Positions 34,640 through 43,698 of a DNA stretch of 64,000 nt are shown here, piece by piece. The notes below the pieces were generated by a model, which saw only the letters and a list, made by a program, of their open reading frames with translations, had not been told where the DNA came from and ran no database searches. Both the position numbers and the translations under genes were made by a program. Every line of letters begins with the position of its first letter. Position 1 is the stretch's first letter. The DNA comes from Seminavis robusta. Lineage: Eukaryota > Bacillariophyta > Bacillariophyceae > Naviculales > Naviculaceae. The stretch is taken from NCBI GenBank assembly GCA_903772945.1, contig CAICTM010000383.1:1-64000 (forward strand), written 5' to 3'.

Positions 34640-35745
34640 GACAATGAGCGGTAGAGGTAAAGGACGAGGTGGCCGAGGAGGCGGCAAAGCACGAGGGCAT
34701 GGAAGAACCAGCCCATCGTCGAACCACAGAAAGGTTCATGCAAAGCCCTCGACCAACATGTGTTTAACTTCGTACAACTGGATCGGAACGGCAGACCAGA
34801 TGATACGCACATGGAGAAGATCGTCATCCAGTTGGACAAACGATGGGTGACGACATGAGCAATGAGCTACGCAACCTGAAAAGACAGTGTTGGTAGCACC
34901 GGTGTACTCAGAAGAGACCCGGAACAGGCTGCAATGGCGAAGGTACGACATGAAGCGAACAATAATCGTCTTCTATTGGCAACCCAAGCAAGCCTACGGC
35001 TACTAGAGTCAGAGATAACCGCAGTCACCAATGACCCGACTCTCGGTAGCTTACGAACACTAACGATAGAAAAAGCAACAACTCGTTAATGAAATAGCCG
35101 AACTTACGGCAGCCATAGCTGACCCACCGGAAGAGGAACTCCGTGGGCTCTGAGAAAGCAGAGTATGTAGGGCTGATGAAGACCCACCTTAAGAGGTTGG
35201 CAAAACTAAAGAAAATAGAGGCAAAGCTTTCAACTCTGATCCTAGGGCAGTGCACCGACTATTAAAGGAACAAGATGAAGCAGAACACGGACTTCGATGA
35301 CGTCCTGTTAAGATGCGACCACCTGGAGCTACGAAAAATGATCCATAAGACGATCATGGCCCAGCCGGTGATAATTTTGTGTACCAAACATTATTCCAAC
35401 TGGAAAAACACTGTTGAATTTCCACCAAGGGAGCCTTAACGCTTCGAATACCACGAGCAATTTACACACAAAAGGGACATTGCAAAATCCGTGGTATTTC
35501 CAAGTACACGATGCAGCCCTGCTTCATACGGCGAAACTACTCACCCCAACACAGCAATACTGCTGACCTTGGACCGATGACCAGAAGAAAGTCTCGGAAT
35601 ACGCTGAAGAACGTACTTAGTTACATCTTCTTAACAAATAGTTCAGCCGAAATACCAAGCTTAAACAGAACCTGAGGGACGACTTTGCCAAAGGCACTGA
35701 TAACTATCCCCACACGTTACAGTGAGATATTACACCTTTTGGACA
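34640..35745 (+). mobile_element. Degenerate Ty1/copia gag
   Basis: A Gly/Arg-rich start (MSGRGKGRGGRGGGK at 34644) is followed by broken pieces. They include TQASLRLLESEITAVTNDP, AKLSTLILGQCTDY, NTDFDDVLLRCDHLELRKM and finally LRDDFAKGTDNYPHTLQ near 35668-35720. DDFAKGxDNYP and the LG(Q)C segment are familiar from copia gags of diatoms. Every piece lies in a different frame or is cut by stops. The fragment ends exactly where the GPCR duplication begins (35746), so its insertion or deletion may have set that border. Confidence 0.65.
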
Positions 35746-38700
35746 CTTCTTGGCCGCTTCTACATGTGGCGAGTACTGTTGTCCGCCGCGAGAGGACCGA
35801 CGTCTCTTGGAAGTGGACTGCCTTCTCCTTCTGTCGGGTGCCGCAGAGGACGAGTTTTGCCTTGGAGGTAAGGTGCCTCGGTTTCGCTGTTTGTCAGAAG
35901 CTGCGGAGGAAGACGATGACGATCGCTGCAACGAAGGGCCACTGTAGGAAGAATGCATCTTCTTTTCTGGTGAGGAGGTTGGCCGGCGAGGCGATCGTCG
36001 GCTTCGTCTACCAGCAGCCGACCCGTTCATGTTGTCGCTTTCGTCATGAAAGCTCTCATTTCCAGTATCGTCCGTAGATGTGCCGTGTGTGGAGTAACTG
36101 CTATCCTGCAGAGACCCTTCGCGTGCTTTCACTGCCTGTTCTTGAACGCCTCTAATATTTCGAATCCGAGCTGCAGCATAGGAAAGATGATCATTGTCCA
36201 CTTGCGGTAAGCTTGATGGAGGTAATCTGGATCGCGTCGACACTGTAGAAAGCATAGATTGTCGAGATTCATCCTTCATGGACTTCTTTGATTCATCCTT
36301 CATGGATTTCTTTGATTCGTCATGCATCCTTCCAGAAGCTCCTCCCTGTTCCTCGTCTGCATCCTCGTTGTCGTCAGGACTCGATGAAAGGTTGGACACG
36401 TTGATTCCACCCCACGACTCACGGTCTCCGCCCATGACATCTACAGGTTTGTCAAACGGCGGCTTTGCAGACAAGCCAGGAATGTAGTTTGTCGTCCTTT
36501 CCTCCTCGTCCTCGTCTTCATCTTCTTCGTCACACTCGGGAGTCGCAGATGGCGGACGAGAGTGAGTGGAAGCCCGTGACACACTTGCCAAGTTCGAAGA
36601 CAGGTTCGCGTTCGCCCACGAATTGACCGAGTTTGTGTCGGGTAAGCTGTGTTGGCTCGTTCGGCTCAAGTTGGCTACGGCAGCTCTGCCATGATAGATT
36701 TCAGGAATGTTCGAATGCATCTGTGTACTGACGGAAGAATTCAAGAAGGACCGTGACAAGGGAGTGTTTTGACCAGAGTCAGAATGGCGTGAATCTTGCA
36801 GCCGTCGTTGGGGTTCCCCACGCCGCAGAGACGAAGAGTTGCTCTCCTCCAACTCGCTCTTGGTCAACGTGATCTCCTTTGCCGAAGAGATCGAAGAGTT
36901 CTTATTAGTACTTCGTCTCTTTGGATCTTTTTCTCGGTCGCTTTGTTGCAATATTTGTGTTGGCTGGTTGTTGGTGAAAAGGTGTGCAGATCCATTCATG
37001 GAGACCTGGCCACTCCCTTGGAAGCTGCTGTTGACTCCCGGGGAATAGGCTGTTGTGGATGTGAATTGTGAGCTCAGTCGAGAGATTCGTCGACTTTCGC
37101 GAGTGGTGGAGAAACTCTGAATGGCTTGTCCGATTGCGGCTTTGACAGCTTCGGGTTCTGCTGCTTCCAAGTGGAAATGGGCGTTGTATATGAGATTGCC
37201 AAATATCAATAGCACCACTGCAAGATCGTTCCTGGTACCATTCAAGTGTTTCATCATGTTGTTAGTGAGCACTTTCGGAGCATTCTTGCAAGCTGACTGT
37301 ACAGTTGCACCAAGACATAAAGGGCACCACTTACATCCAGATGATCACAGACCGGACAAAAAAAGATGTCTGAGGATTGCTCCCAATGATGACGAGGATG
37401 GGCACTCCCACAACGAAAATCTGGCCGAACAAGAAATAGACAGCAACAGGAGTTAGAATGACAATGAAATATTAAAAAGGAAGCGCACAGGTGAACGTTA
37501 GACTGACAACATACCTGAAGATTGGAAATCATGGCAATACTCAAATACTTGGATTCCGAAAACTTGGAAGGGATATTTCTGGCCACATAGCAGAGGTAGC
37601 ACGCCGTCCCCATCAATGCCAAGTGCAGTGCGGCAATGATCCCACCAAAGATCAACCAATCTTCGCTGTGGCAATATCCTTCGCTTTCCAACGGTGCCCC
37701 AAACTGGTCGGCACTAATGACAGTTCGTGTCCACTCGAGGGGTGACAGTAGAGTCCATACAATGAGCACAAAGACATCGACCAACAGCACCAGGCCAATG
37801 ACCGCAATGGTTTCCTGAAAGGTGACGGATATTTTCCGAGCGGTTCCGGGGGTGGCCGCCGACTTGAAAATGCTATATATACATTTGGAATGGAATGGAA
37901 GTTTGTGAGAGAATATGACAAGGCAAGCAAGCGGACGCCTCAGCACTCCTACGTAGAGACAGACGTACCCATAAACACGTCGAATCTTGGCAAACAGAGT
38001 ACCAAATGTAATACTGAATCCGACCGAGTACAACCAAGGAATCGCCATGCATGCCGGCACAGATCCCTGTCCATCGTCTTCTTGCGCCATGGCCAGAATA
38101 GTGCTACTCGACACGGCGCATCCGACGAGCACCAATGCCAAAAAGAAGGGTTGACTGATGCGCACTTGCGTACTGTCCTTTTGCCAAAACAACCAAATGG
38201 CACACAGTACCATGACGGCAAGATTAATGCCCAGCATGGTGTAGGCAATCCATTTCAGTGTGGGTGGGATCATGTTGGTATTTTCGGGCACTTCCAGACT
38301 GCAATCGACACCGGTCCATTTGTTGGATTCGCAGACACAAACACCCCGGGCATTGGCACTCCCGTGATTGGGATCGCAGGGCAATTCGCAATTCTCTCCG
38401 GCTGTGCCGACTGGACAAAGTTCTTTTTGAAAATAGTGATGATAGAGGGCATCCAAGGTGGCATTGCTGACGGCGGCGTACATCCACTTTTTCATGTACA
38501 AGGCCACCATGGGATGGAGATCAAATCGCATGGGCCATACCTGTATTTTTAAAGTAAAATCAAAATGAATGAATGAATGAGGAATGAATGAATCAATCAA
38601 GCAAGCCATACGTTTCGAACAACGGAGCACGTACCAAATATTGTGTATTGAATGTTTCTCGCGTGACTTCCAAATCGGTGGCGAGCGATGCCCGATAGCG

Positions 38701-39432
38701 CAGCAAGAGTTCATCGTCGGCGTACAATACACACGCGTTGTCTTTGAGTGCCTGCAGACAATCTTCCGGCGACGGACACTTGTAGTACTGCGCTTGTGGA
38801 AACTTTTCCATGACGACTCCCATGAGATAGGTCCCGTCCGGGACGCAGACGGTTTGGCCATCGTTGGATGCCTGTGTCAGCGTGGTATAGTCTGTTTTGC
38901 CCTGTTTGTCGCCCAAGAACTTGACGGTACTCATGGTGGTCCGCAACCAACTCGGTGTAAAGTCGATCCGCAACGATCGAGCGGGGTTGCAGTAATAGTC
39001 GCCGACAATGAGATCGAACTTGCGACAGTCTTCCAGCGTGTTTTCATTGATATGCGTAGAATTGCAATCGCGGGCAATCAAATCGAGTGCGGCGCCGTAC
39101 TGCGGAGGTGATCTTGAGAGTTGGAATTCGAGTGTGACATTGTCGTCTTGTTGGGCAAAGACGGACAGCCGTTGCAGCAGATCGGGCTGGAAGCCACCAA
39201 AACGGAGACTCCCATCCCAGAGTTCTTCCACCATGGCAAACGGTGGAGCATGCAGAACTCCCGCACGGAGTGTAATGTGCGACGGAAGCGTAAAGTTGTT
39301 GTTGGGTTGACCCATGTTGTGAATGTTGAGGGACGAAGCAGGAGGGCAACAGCACAAGAACAGACATAGCAGGACATGTTGTAACCTCAAGGGAGATTGG
39401 CTGGATCTGCCGCTACCATGAAAGGACGCCAT
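35704..39432 (-). CDS. Class C (family 3) GPCR with type 2 periplasmic-binding ectodomain
   Basis: Five exons keep phase throughout: 38635-39432, 37969-38540, 37515-37872, 37335-37420 and 35704-37231, giving 1113 residues. A signal peptide (VLLCLFLCCCPPASS) leads into an extracellular domain of the bacterial solute-binding family 3 kind: HAPPFAMVEELWDGSLRFGG, FDLIVGDYYCNPARS and LGDKQGKTDYTTL. A Cys-rich EGF-like stretch follows (CPVGTAGENCELPCDPN, GVCVCESNKWTGVDC). The seven-helix region shows class C marks: LFAKIRRVYGIF after TM3, SPLEWTRTV, and TM6-TM7 SNPQTSFFVRSVIIWM-NDLAVVLLIFGN. The ~500-residue cytosolic tail is Ser-rich with acidic runs. The last 13 codons lie outside the duplicated block, in retroelement DNA, so the original C terminus may be lost. 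Role: surface receptor for a small ligand. Confidence 0.88.
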
Positions 39433-39573
39433 GGTCAGGTAGTTTGTTGCTTGATTGATCAATCGATTGATTCTCTGTCTACCGGTATGTACATGTATGT
39501 TCTCGTGGTGAAATGAACTGTGAACTGATGCAATTGCCCTCAACGGACTGAGGGTCTTTCACACTTTTATCGC

Positions 39574-39616
39574 TGTATGTGTGTGTGTGTGTGTGTGTGT
39601 GTTTGTGTGTTTGTTG
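39574..39616. repeat. TG dinucleotide microsatellite
   Basis: An almost pure (TG)n run of about 40 bases, about 140 bp upstream of the GPCR start codon and therefore in its promoter or 5' UTR. Copy 1 of the duplication lacks it. Confidence 0.9.
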
Positions 39617-39637
39617 CAGCTGTTTTCGTCACTCGTT

Positions 39638-39920
39638 AAGGATAGGGATTAATCTTGTGTGTTCTGTTGGACACAGTAGTTTCTACGCATGGGTACCAGT
39701 ACTGGCTGGCTATGCAGACTCGCTAGTGTGTCCAGATAAACACGGTGGAGGTTTTGCCAAAGACATAAGGGACATTTTCCTTGTTAAGGATAGGGATTTA
39801 TATTATGTGTTCTGTTGGACACAGTACTCTGGACCCATGGGTACCGATACCACTGTGCCCGTACTGGCTGGCTAAAGAGACTTGCTATCAATAGTGTGTC
39901 CAGTTGAACATGGTAAATGA
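39638..39920. repeat. Two tandem ~130-bp repeats upstream of the GPCR
   Basis: Both units read GTTAAGGATAGGGATT, then GTGTTCTGTTGGACACAGTA, CATGGGTACC, ACTGGCTGGCTA and finally GTGTGTCCAG. The inner TGTTCTGTTGGACACA is close to an inverted repeat and also occurs in the decayed copy near 30990. Confidence 0.75.
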
Positions 39921-40617
39921 TTTGACCAATCAAATCTCTTTTTGACAGTTGAGGGCATCAGCCTCCGGCTGCTTGTTCTTCTTGGACATGGGGATGATCG
40001 CGGTTCTTTCTTGGTAAGTTACAGGGTCACAAAGAGAACAGAGGAGACCCCAGACTGGCAATTGCTGTGTTTAGCAAGGGAAACCATGAATAATCCTTGA
40101 TTCCTTCCTTCCATTACTAAGACAGGGAAAGAGAACCAGCCAGTGCCAATATCTGTGGATTGAGTAGCTTTTTGCCACAGTAAAGGACCCTCAGTCCTGT
40201 TCAGGAAGTACACGGAATCACGGAATTAACGAGTGAATCAGTCATTTCCCTCAAACTTTCGGTACGGGAAAAATTCATTTAAGTAGAGCTTCCAAGGTAA
40301 AGTGCACGGGTCGATTGAGATTTAATGGGATCGTCCTTAAACAAAGACTCCTCAAAGTGAAAAGTGAGGCCACCGGTAACGGTACAGTCGTACAGTACAG
40401 TCGTACGGCCGTACGGCCACACAAACACAACCCTCGTTCCGTGTTTGGGTGGAAGGGCATGCTTGCTTCCAACGGTTGGCACAAGCTCTTGCGCGTTCTC
40501 ATTATTTTTACTTTTGGCGCGAAGTCAGGATTCGATTCTGTTGTTTCCTCCGTCTCCTTTCTTCTCATAAACATTCATTCATTCATCACTCCTCTCCAAA
40601 AGAAAGAAGAGAAGACC

Positions 40618-41394
40618 ATGGAGTACTTTGATCATTACAGCCACCATACGGCTTCGGAAGCCAAGAAGGAGTATTTTCTTACGACAAAGGACTTGGCGCA
40701 TGTTCCCTACAAGAGCGAATCCTTTGGTTTTGGAACGGGACGTCCCACTCGATGGTACAAGTTTGATGACTTGGAGGCAGTCGCATTGGCCAAACATGGT
40801 GCGGCGGGGTTGGCCAAGAAGCGAGCTGCCCGCAAGAAGCGTCAATTCAATCAACAGCAGAAGGAACTAGCCGCACAAAAGGCCAAGGAAGACTTGACGA
40901 AAAAGGTGGCATCTAGTAGTAGTAGTAGTGCTAATGATGAGAATGCTCCCAACAACAACAACGCCACGGAAGCTGCTGGAGTGGTGGTCTGTAGCGCCAA
41001 GGATCTCCAGAAACTTCAAAAAGATATCCAGAAAGCGTTCAAGCCAATGATCACATATGACCACATGCGCCGCAAGAACAAGCAAAACTATTGTGAAGCC
41101 AAGGTGGAGGTCCCTCGTGTCCCCACGGAACAATACGCAGCCTTGATTGGACGTCCTGCGGACACCAAGTTGACTAGTGTAGTCAAGAAAGGTGCCTGGT
41201 ATCGTGAAGTCGTGTCCTATAAGACCGTGATGGGCCATTCCAATCCCATGACTGGTAGTGGCGGTAGGTATGGATGCAATAGCGAGTTGGGGATCGATTC
41301 CAAACCCGACTTGGTGGTACGCTTCAAGCCAAGTGACGAAACTCTTGCCGTGGAGGCTACGGTTCAGCATGTCGACACCTTTGGCTTTGATTGA
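40618..41394 (+). CDS. XPA C-terminal-domain-like protein
   Basis: A single exon of 258 residues; the ATG in GAAGACCATGG has a good eukaryotic context, so I prefer it to the upstream in-frame codons. Residues about 13-70 (SEAKKEYFLTTKDLAHVPY, RWYKFDDLEAVALAKHG) follow the pattern of the XPA C-terminal DNA-binding domain, in which AKxEY(L)LTxxDL and a Trp-containing segment are conserved. A Lys/Arg/Gln-rich helix and a Ser/Asn spacer come next. The second half has VEVPRVPTEQYAALIGRP and lacks zinc-finger cysteines, so this is not a full XPA nucleotide-excision-repair factor. It may be a structure-specific DNA-binding or scaffold protein in the nucleus. Its function is not known to me. Confidence 0.65.
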   Translation: MEYFDHYSHHTASEAKKEYFLTTKDLAHVPYKSESFGFGTGRPTRWYKFDDLEAVALAKHGAAGLAKKRAARKKRQFNQQQKELAAQKAKEDLTKKVASSSSSSANDENAPNNNNATEAAGVVVCSAKDLQKLQKDIQKAFKPMITYDHMRRKNKQNYCEAKVEVPRVPTEQYAALIGRPADTKLTSVVKKGAWYREVVSYKTVMGHSNPMTGSGGRYGCNSELGIDSKPDLVVRFKPSDETLAVEATVQHVDTFGFD

Positions 41395-41397
41395 TTG

Positions 41398-41432
41398 ATT
41401 GGATTCGATTCGATTCGATTCGATTCGATTCA
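41398..41432. repeat. GATTC pentanucleotide repeat
   Basis: About six units of GATTC follow directly after the stop codon of the XPA-like gene. A looser run of the same motif lies near 48085-48145. Confidence 0.9.
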
Positions 41433-41823
41433 ACAGATTACAGCAGCAGAGGTATTCTAGCTAGACAGCAATCACGCCCCTTCAAACGCCCAATGGGAGC
41501 AAAAGAGACTCGACTCTAAAATTGACAAGACTTGGGACGAGAACGAGATCGATTGAATTGATATATAATATGAAAGACATCTAAACACTATACACTGTGG
41601 CGAACGTGTAGGATGTCGTCGTTTGTCATTCTTGCTAGTTCTGAAAGTACCGGTACGGCTACACTTGTAGTACCTGCCCCAGATAGCTGTAAACTCCAGT
41701 TCAAAGCCACGGCTTGCTACGGTAGAATCGAATCGCCTCAAGGTCCAGACTTCATTCACGACAACCATACATGTTGATCTTTTATAAATACTATTCTTTC
41801 TATGCAGAGTTGCCAGAATCACT

Positions 41824-42834
41824 TTAGGCATTGTTTGAACCTTTCAGATATTCGTTGTCTTGGTGCTGCTGAAGAAACTCTGCAAGGATCGGCGACTGTT
41901 CTTCTTGAGATTCATTTTCAGGATCATCCCCGCTTTTTGAGTTAGATTCAGATTCAGATTCAGCTTCAATAGCACTTGCACCTCCATCACCTTCATCACC
42001 ACCACCACCAACGGTGTACCCTTGACCATCTTCATCAAGGGTGTACCCAAGGATCGCCGAAAAATTACCAAAACCCCTTTTATCGGACTCAATGACCTCG
42101 TCAATGAGCTCGTCAATGCTGTTGCTGTCGCCGTCTGGATCACTCTCAGTTGGTGCAGCGACGGGTGAAGCTTCGGATGGGTTTTCGTCCTCGGAATCAC
42201 CCGATTCGGGGCTTGTACTCTCAGTTGGTGCAGCGACAGGTGGTGCGTCGGTTGGGTTTTCGTCCTCGGAAGAACTTGAGCCGCTATCCTCAGAATCAGA
42301 AGATGCCGAATCAAGCTTTCGGAAACTGGCAGTGTGAGTTGTGCTACTTTTGAGAACCATACCAACAGTGCCTCCACCTTCCTCCACATCAGCCAAGTTT
42401 GTTAGGCGAACCATGCCGATGGTACCGCCTCCTTCATCGACATCCGGCAGAGCCATATCAGTGCGAACCATGCCAATGGTACCACCTCCTTCTTCCACAT
42501 CTGCCATACCACCATCGGTGCGAACCATTCCAATTGTTCCGCCTCCTTCATCGACATCCGGCAGAGCCATATCAGTGCGAACCATGCCAATGGTGCCACC
42601 TCCTTCTTCCACATCTGCCATACCCCCATCGGTGCGAGCCATTCCAATTGTTCCGCCTCCTTCTTCCACATCTACCAATTCTGTCCGTACCATGCCAATG
42701 GTACCACCTCCTTCTTCCACATCCGGCAACTTGGTGGACGCATCACGAACTCTGAGGTTTTCTCCAAGGACCAAAGATGCCACCAGGGCAAAGGCCAAGA
42801 CTAGTTTGCAAACGGTGGTGCTCTGTGGGATCAT
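41824..42834 (-). CDS. Secreted acidic protein with seven EGGGTIGM repeats
   Basis: A single exon of 336 residues. A clear signal peptide (KLVLAFALVASLVLG, cleavage near residue 24) is followed by seven tandem repeats of 17-19 residues, about 38-165. Each has the core D-V-(E/D)-EGGGT-(I/V)-GMV and a variable spacer (RTDMALP, RTDGGMA, RTELV). The second half is strongly acidic and low complexity (SEDENPTDAPPVAAPTES twice, SESESNSKSGDD). It has no transmembrane segment after the signal and no cysteine except in the signal. The repeats alternate two spacer types, which points to duplication of a two-repeat unit. Possible roles are an extracellular matrix, silica-associated or calcium-binding protein, or a precursor cut into repeated peptides. 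None is shown by sequence alone. Confidence 0.75.
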   Translation of the reverse strand: MIPQSTTVCKLVLAFALVASLVLGENLRVRDASTKLPDVEEGGGTIGMVRTELVDVEEGGGTIGMARTDGGMADVEEGGGTIGMVRTDMALPDVDEGGGTIGMVRTDGGMADVEEGGGTIGMVRTDMALPDVDEGGGTIGMVRLTNLADVEEGGGTVGMVLKSSTTHTASFRKLDSASSDSEDSGSSSSEDENPTDAPPVAAPTESTSPESGDSEDENPSEASPVAAPTESDPDGDSNSIDELIDEVIESDKRGFGNFSAILGYTLDEDGQGYTVGGGGDEGDGGASAIEAESESESNSKSGDDPENESQEEQSPILAEFLQQHQDNEYLKGSNNA

Positions 42835-43698
42835 GCTTGCTTATTATGCAGAAGAATGCGACTGCGGAACAGCCGATGAGATACTTAGGATGCGACTAAC
42901 TCTTTCGTCCAAACAGCAAACCATCCAACAGCATTCCCTAGACTAGCTAGATATCTTCCCTCTTCACTATCTGGTCTGGATCCCCAAACGCAAAAAACCG
43001 ATAGGTAACTTCAGATCGTGAAGGATCTGGTACCACACCTGGGCAACGCCCCGCCCCGCTCGCACAAAAGATACTCGCAATTTAGAAAAAAGATTATTAC
43101 AGAAAGTGCTTGCGAGCTTGTGCTAGCTAGTCTAGCTAGCTACCGCGCTTGGAAAAGCGGACCTTTGAGGTATTGAGGTGGTTGACTATGGAGCCAACGA
43201 TCCAGCATGTCAGAGGGAAGAGAGGGTAAGTAAGCAATGGTACAGTCAGCCGACCAATTTGAGGATCTAGGTAGCTGAGAGCACCCGCAGGTTTCCTTTC
43301 AAAACCTGGCAACCCATGGTATCATCATTAGTGGTTTTTTGGCTTAACTTACCTTCACACGGGAGTGTTTCGCCTTGACGAAATCGCAAGGTACGGCAGT
43401 GTCCAGCTAGATATGCACACAGCAGCTTGCTAGCTGGCTGGCTGGCTGGCTAGCTAGCTAGCTAGCTACAGTGTTTTACAGCGCAACTCTGAGTCGAGTC
43501 TTCAATTGGATGGTTGTTTCGTTTTGAGCGCTAGCACTCCCGCGGAGGTGAACGGAAAACCCAAACCCTTTTTCTAAAAGCCAACTAAACACTTGTGGCG
43601 ATGGGTCCCGGCACGTGTCATTGGCTTTGCCTGCCAATGGTCGCCCACGGCATCCAACAACATTCTCACTATTGTTACCCCATGGGAAAGGCTTGACG
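42835..43698. other. Divergent promoter region with GGCT/AGCT tracts
   Basis: It lies between two genes pointing away from each other, so it contains both promoters. A (GGCT)n-(AGCT)n run is at about 43432-43470, and TAGC tracts recur near 43125-43145. No coding frame is convincing. Confidence 0.5.

Larger units (their letters stand above)
35746..40465. repeat. Segmental duplication B, copy 2 (intact)
   Basis: It starts at CTTCTTGGCCGCTTC, the sequence directly right of the N gap at 26610. Similarity stays high through the GPCR and becomes patchy upstream, fading before the XPA-domain gene. Confidence 0.8.

Noticed and set aside
37890-38552. 220-codon plus-strand frame
   Set aside because: Reverse-strand shadow of GPCR exon 2; it matches no motif and lacks a sensible start.
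41398-41432. GATTC array as a telomere-like or CRISPR repeat
   Set aside because: It is a simple pentanucleotide microsatellite of about six units without spacers in a eukaryotic genome.
42341-42946. Long plus-strand frame of 201 codons over the repeat protein
   Set aside because: It is the reverse-strand shadow of the EGGGTIGM repeats; the repeat periodicity keeps it free of stops. No signal peptide or motif.
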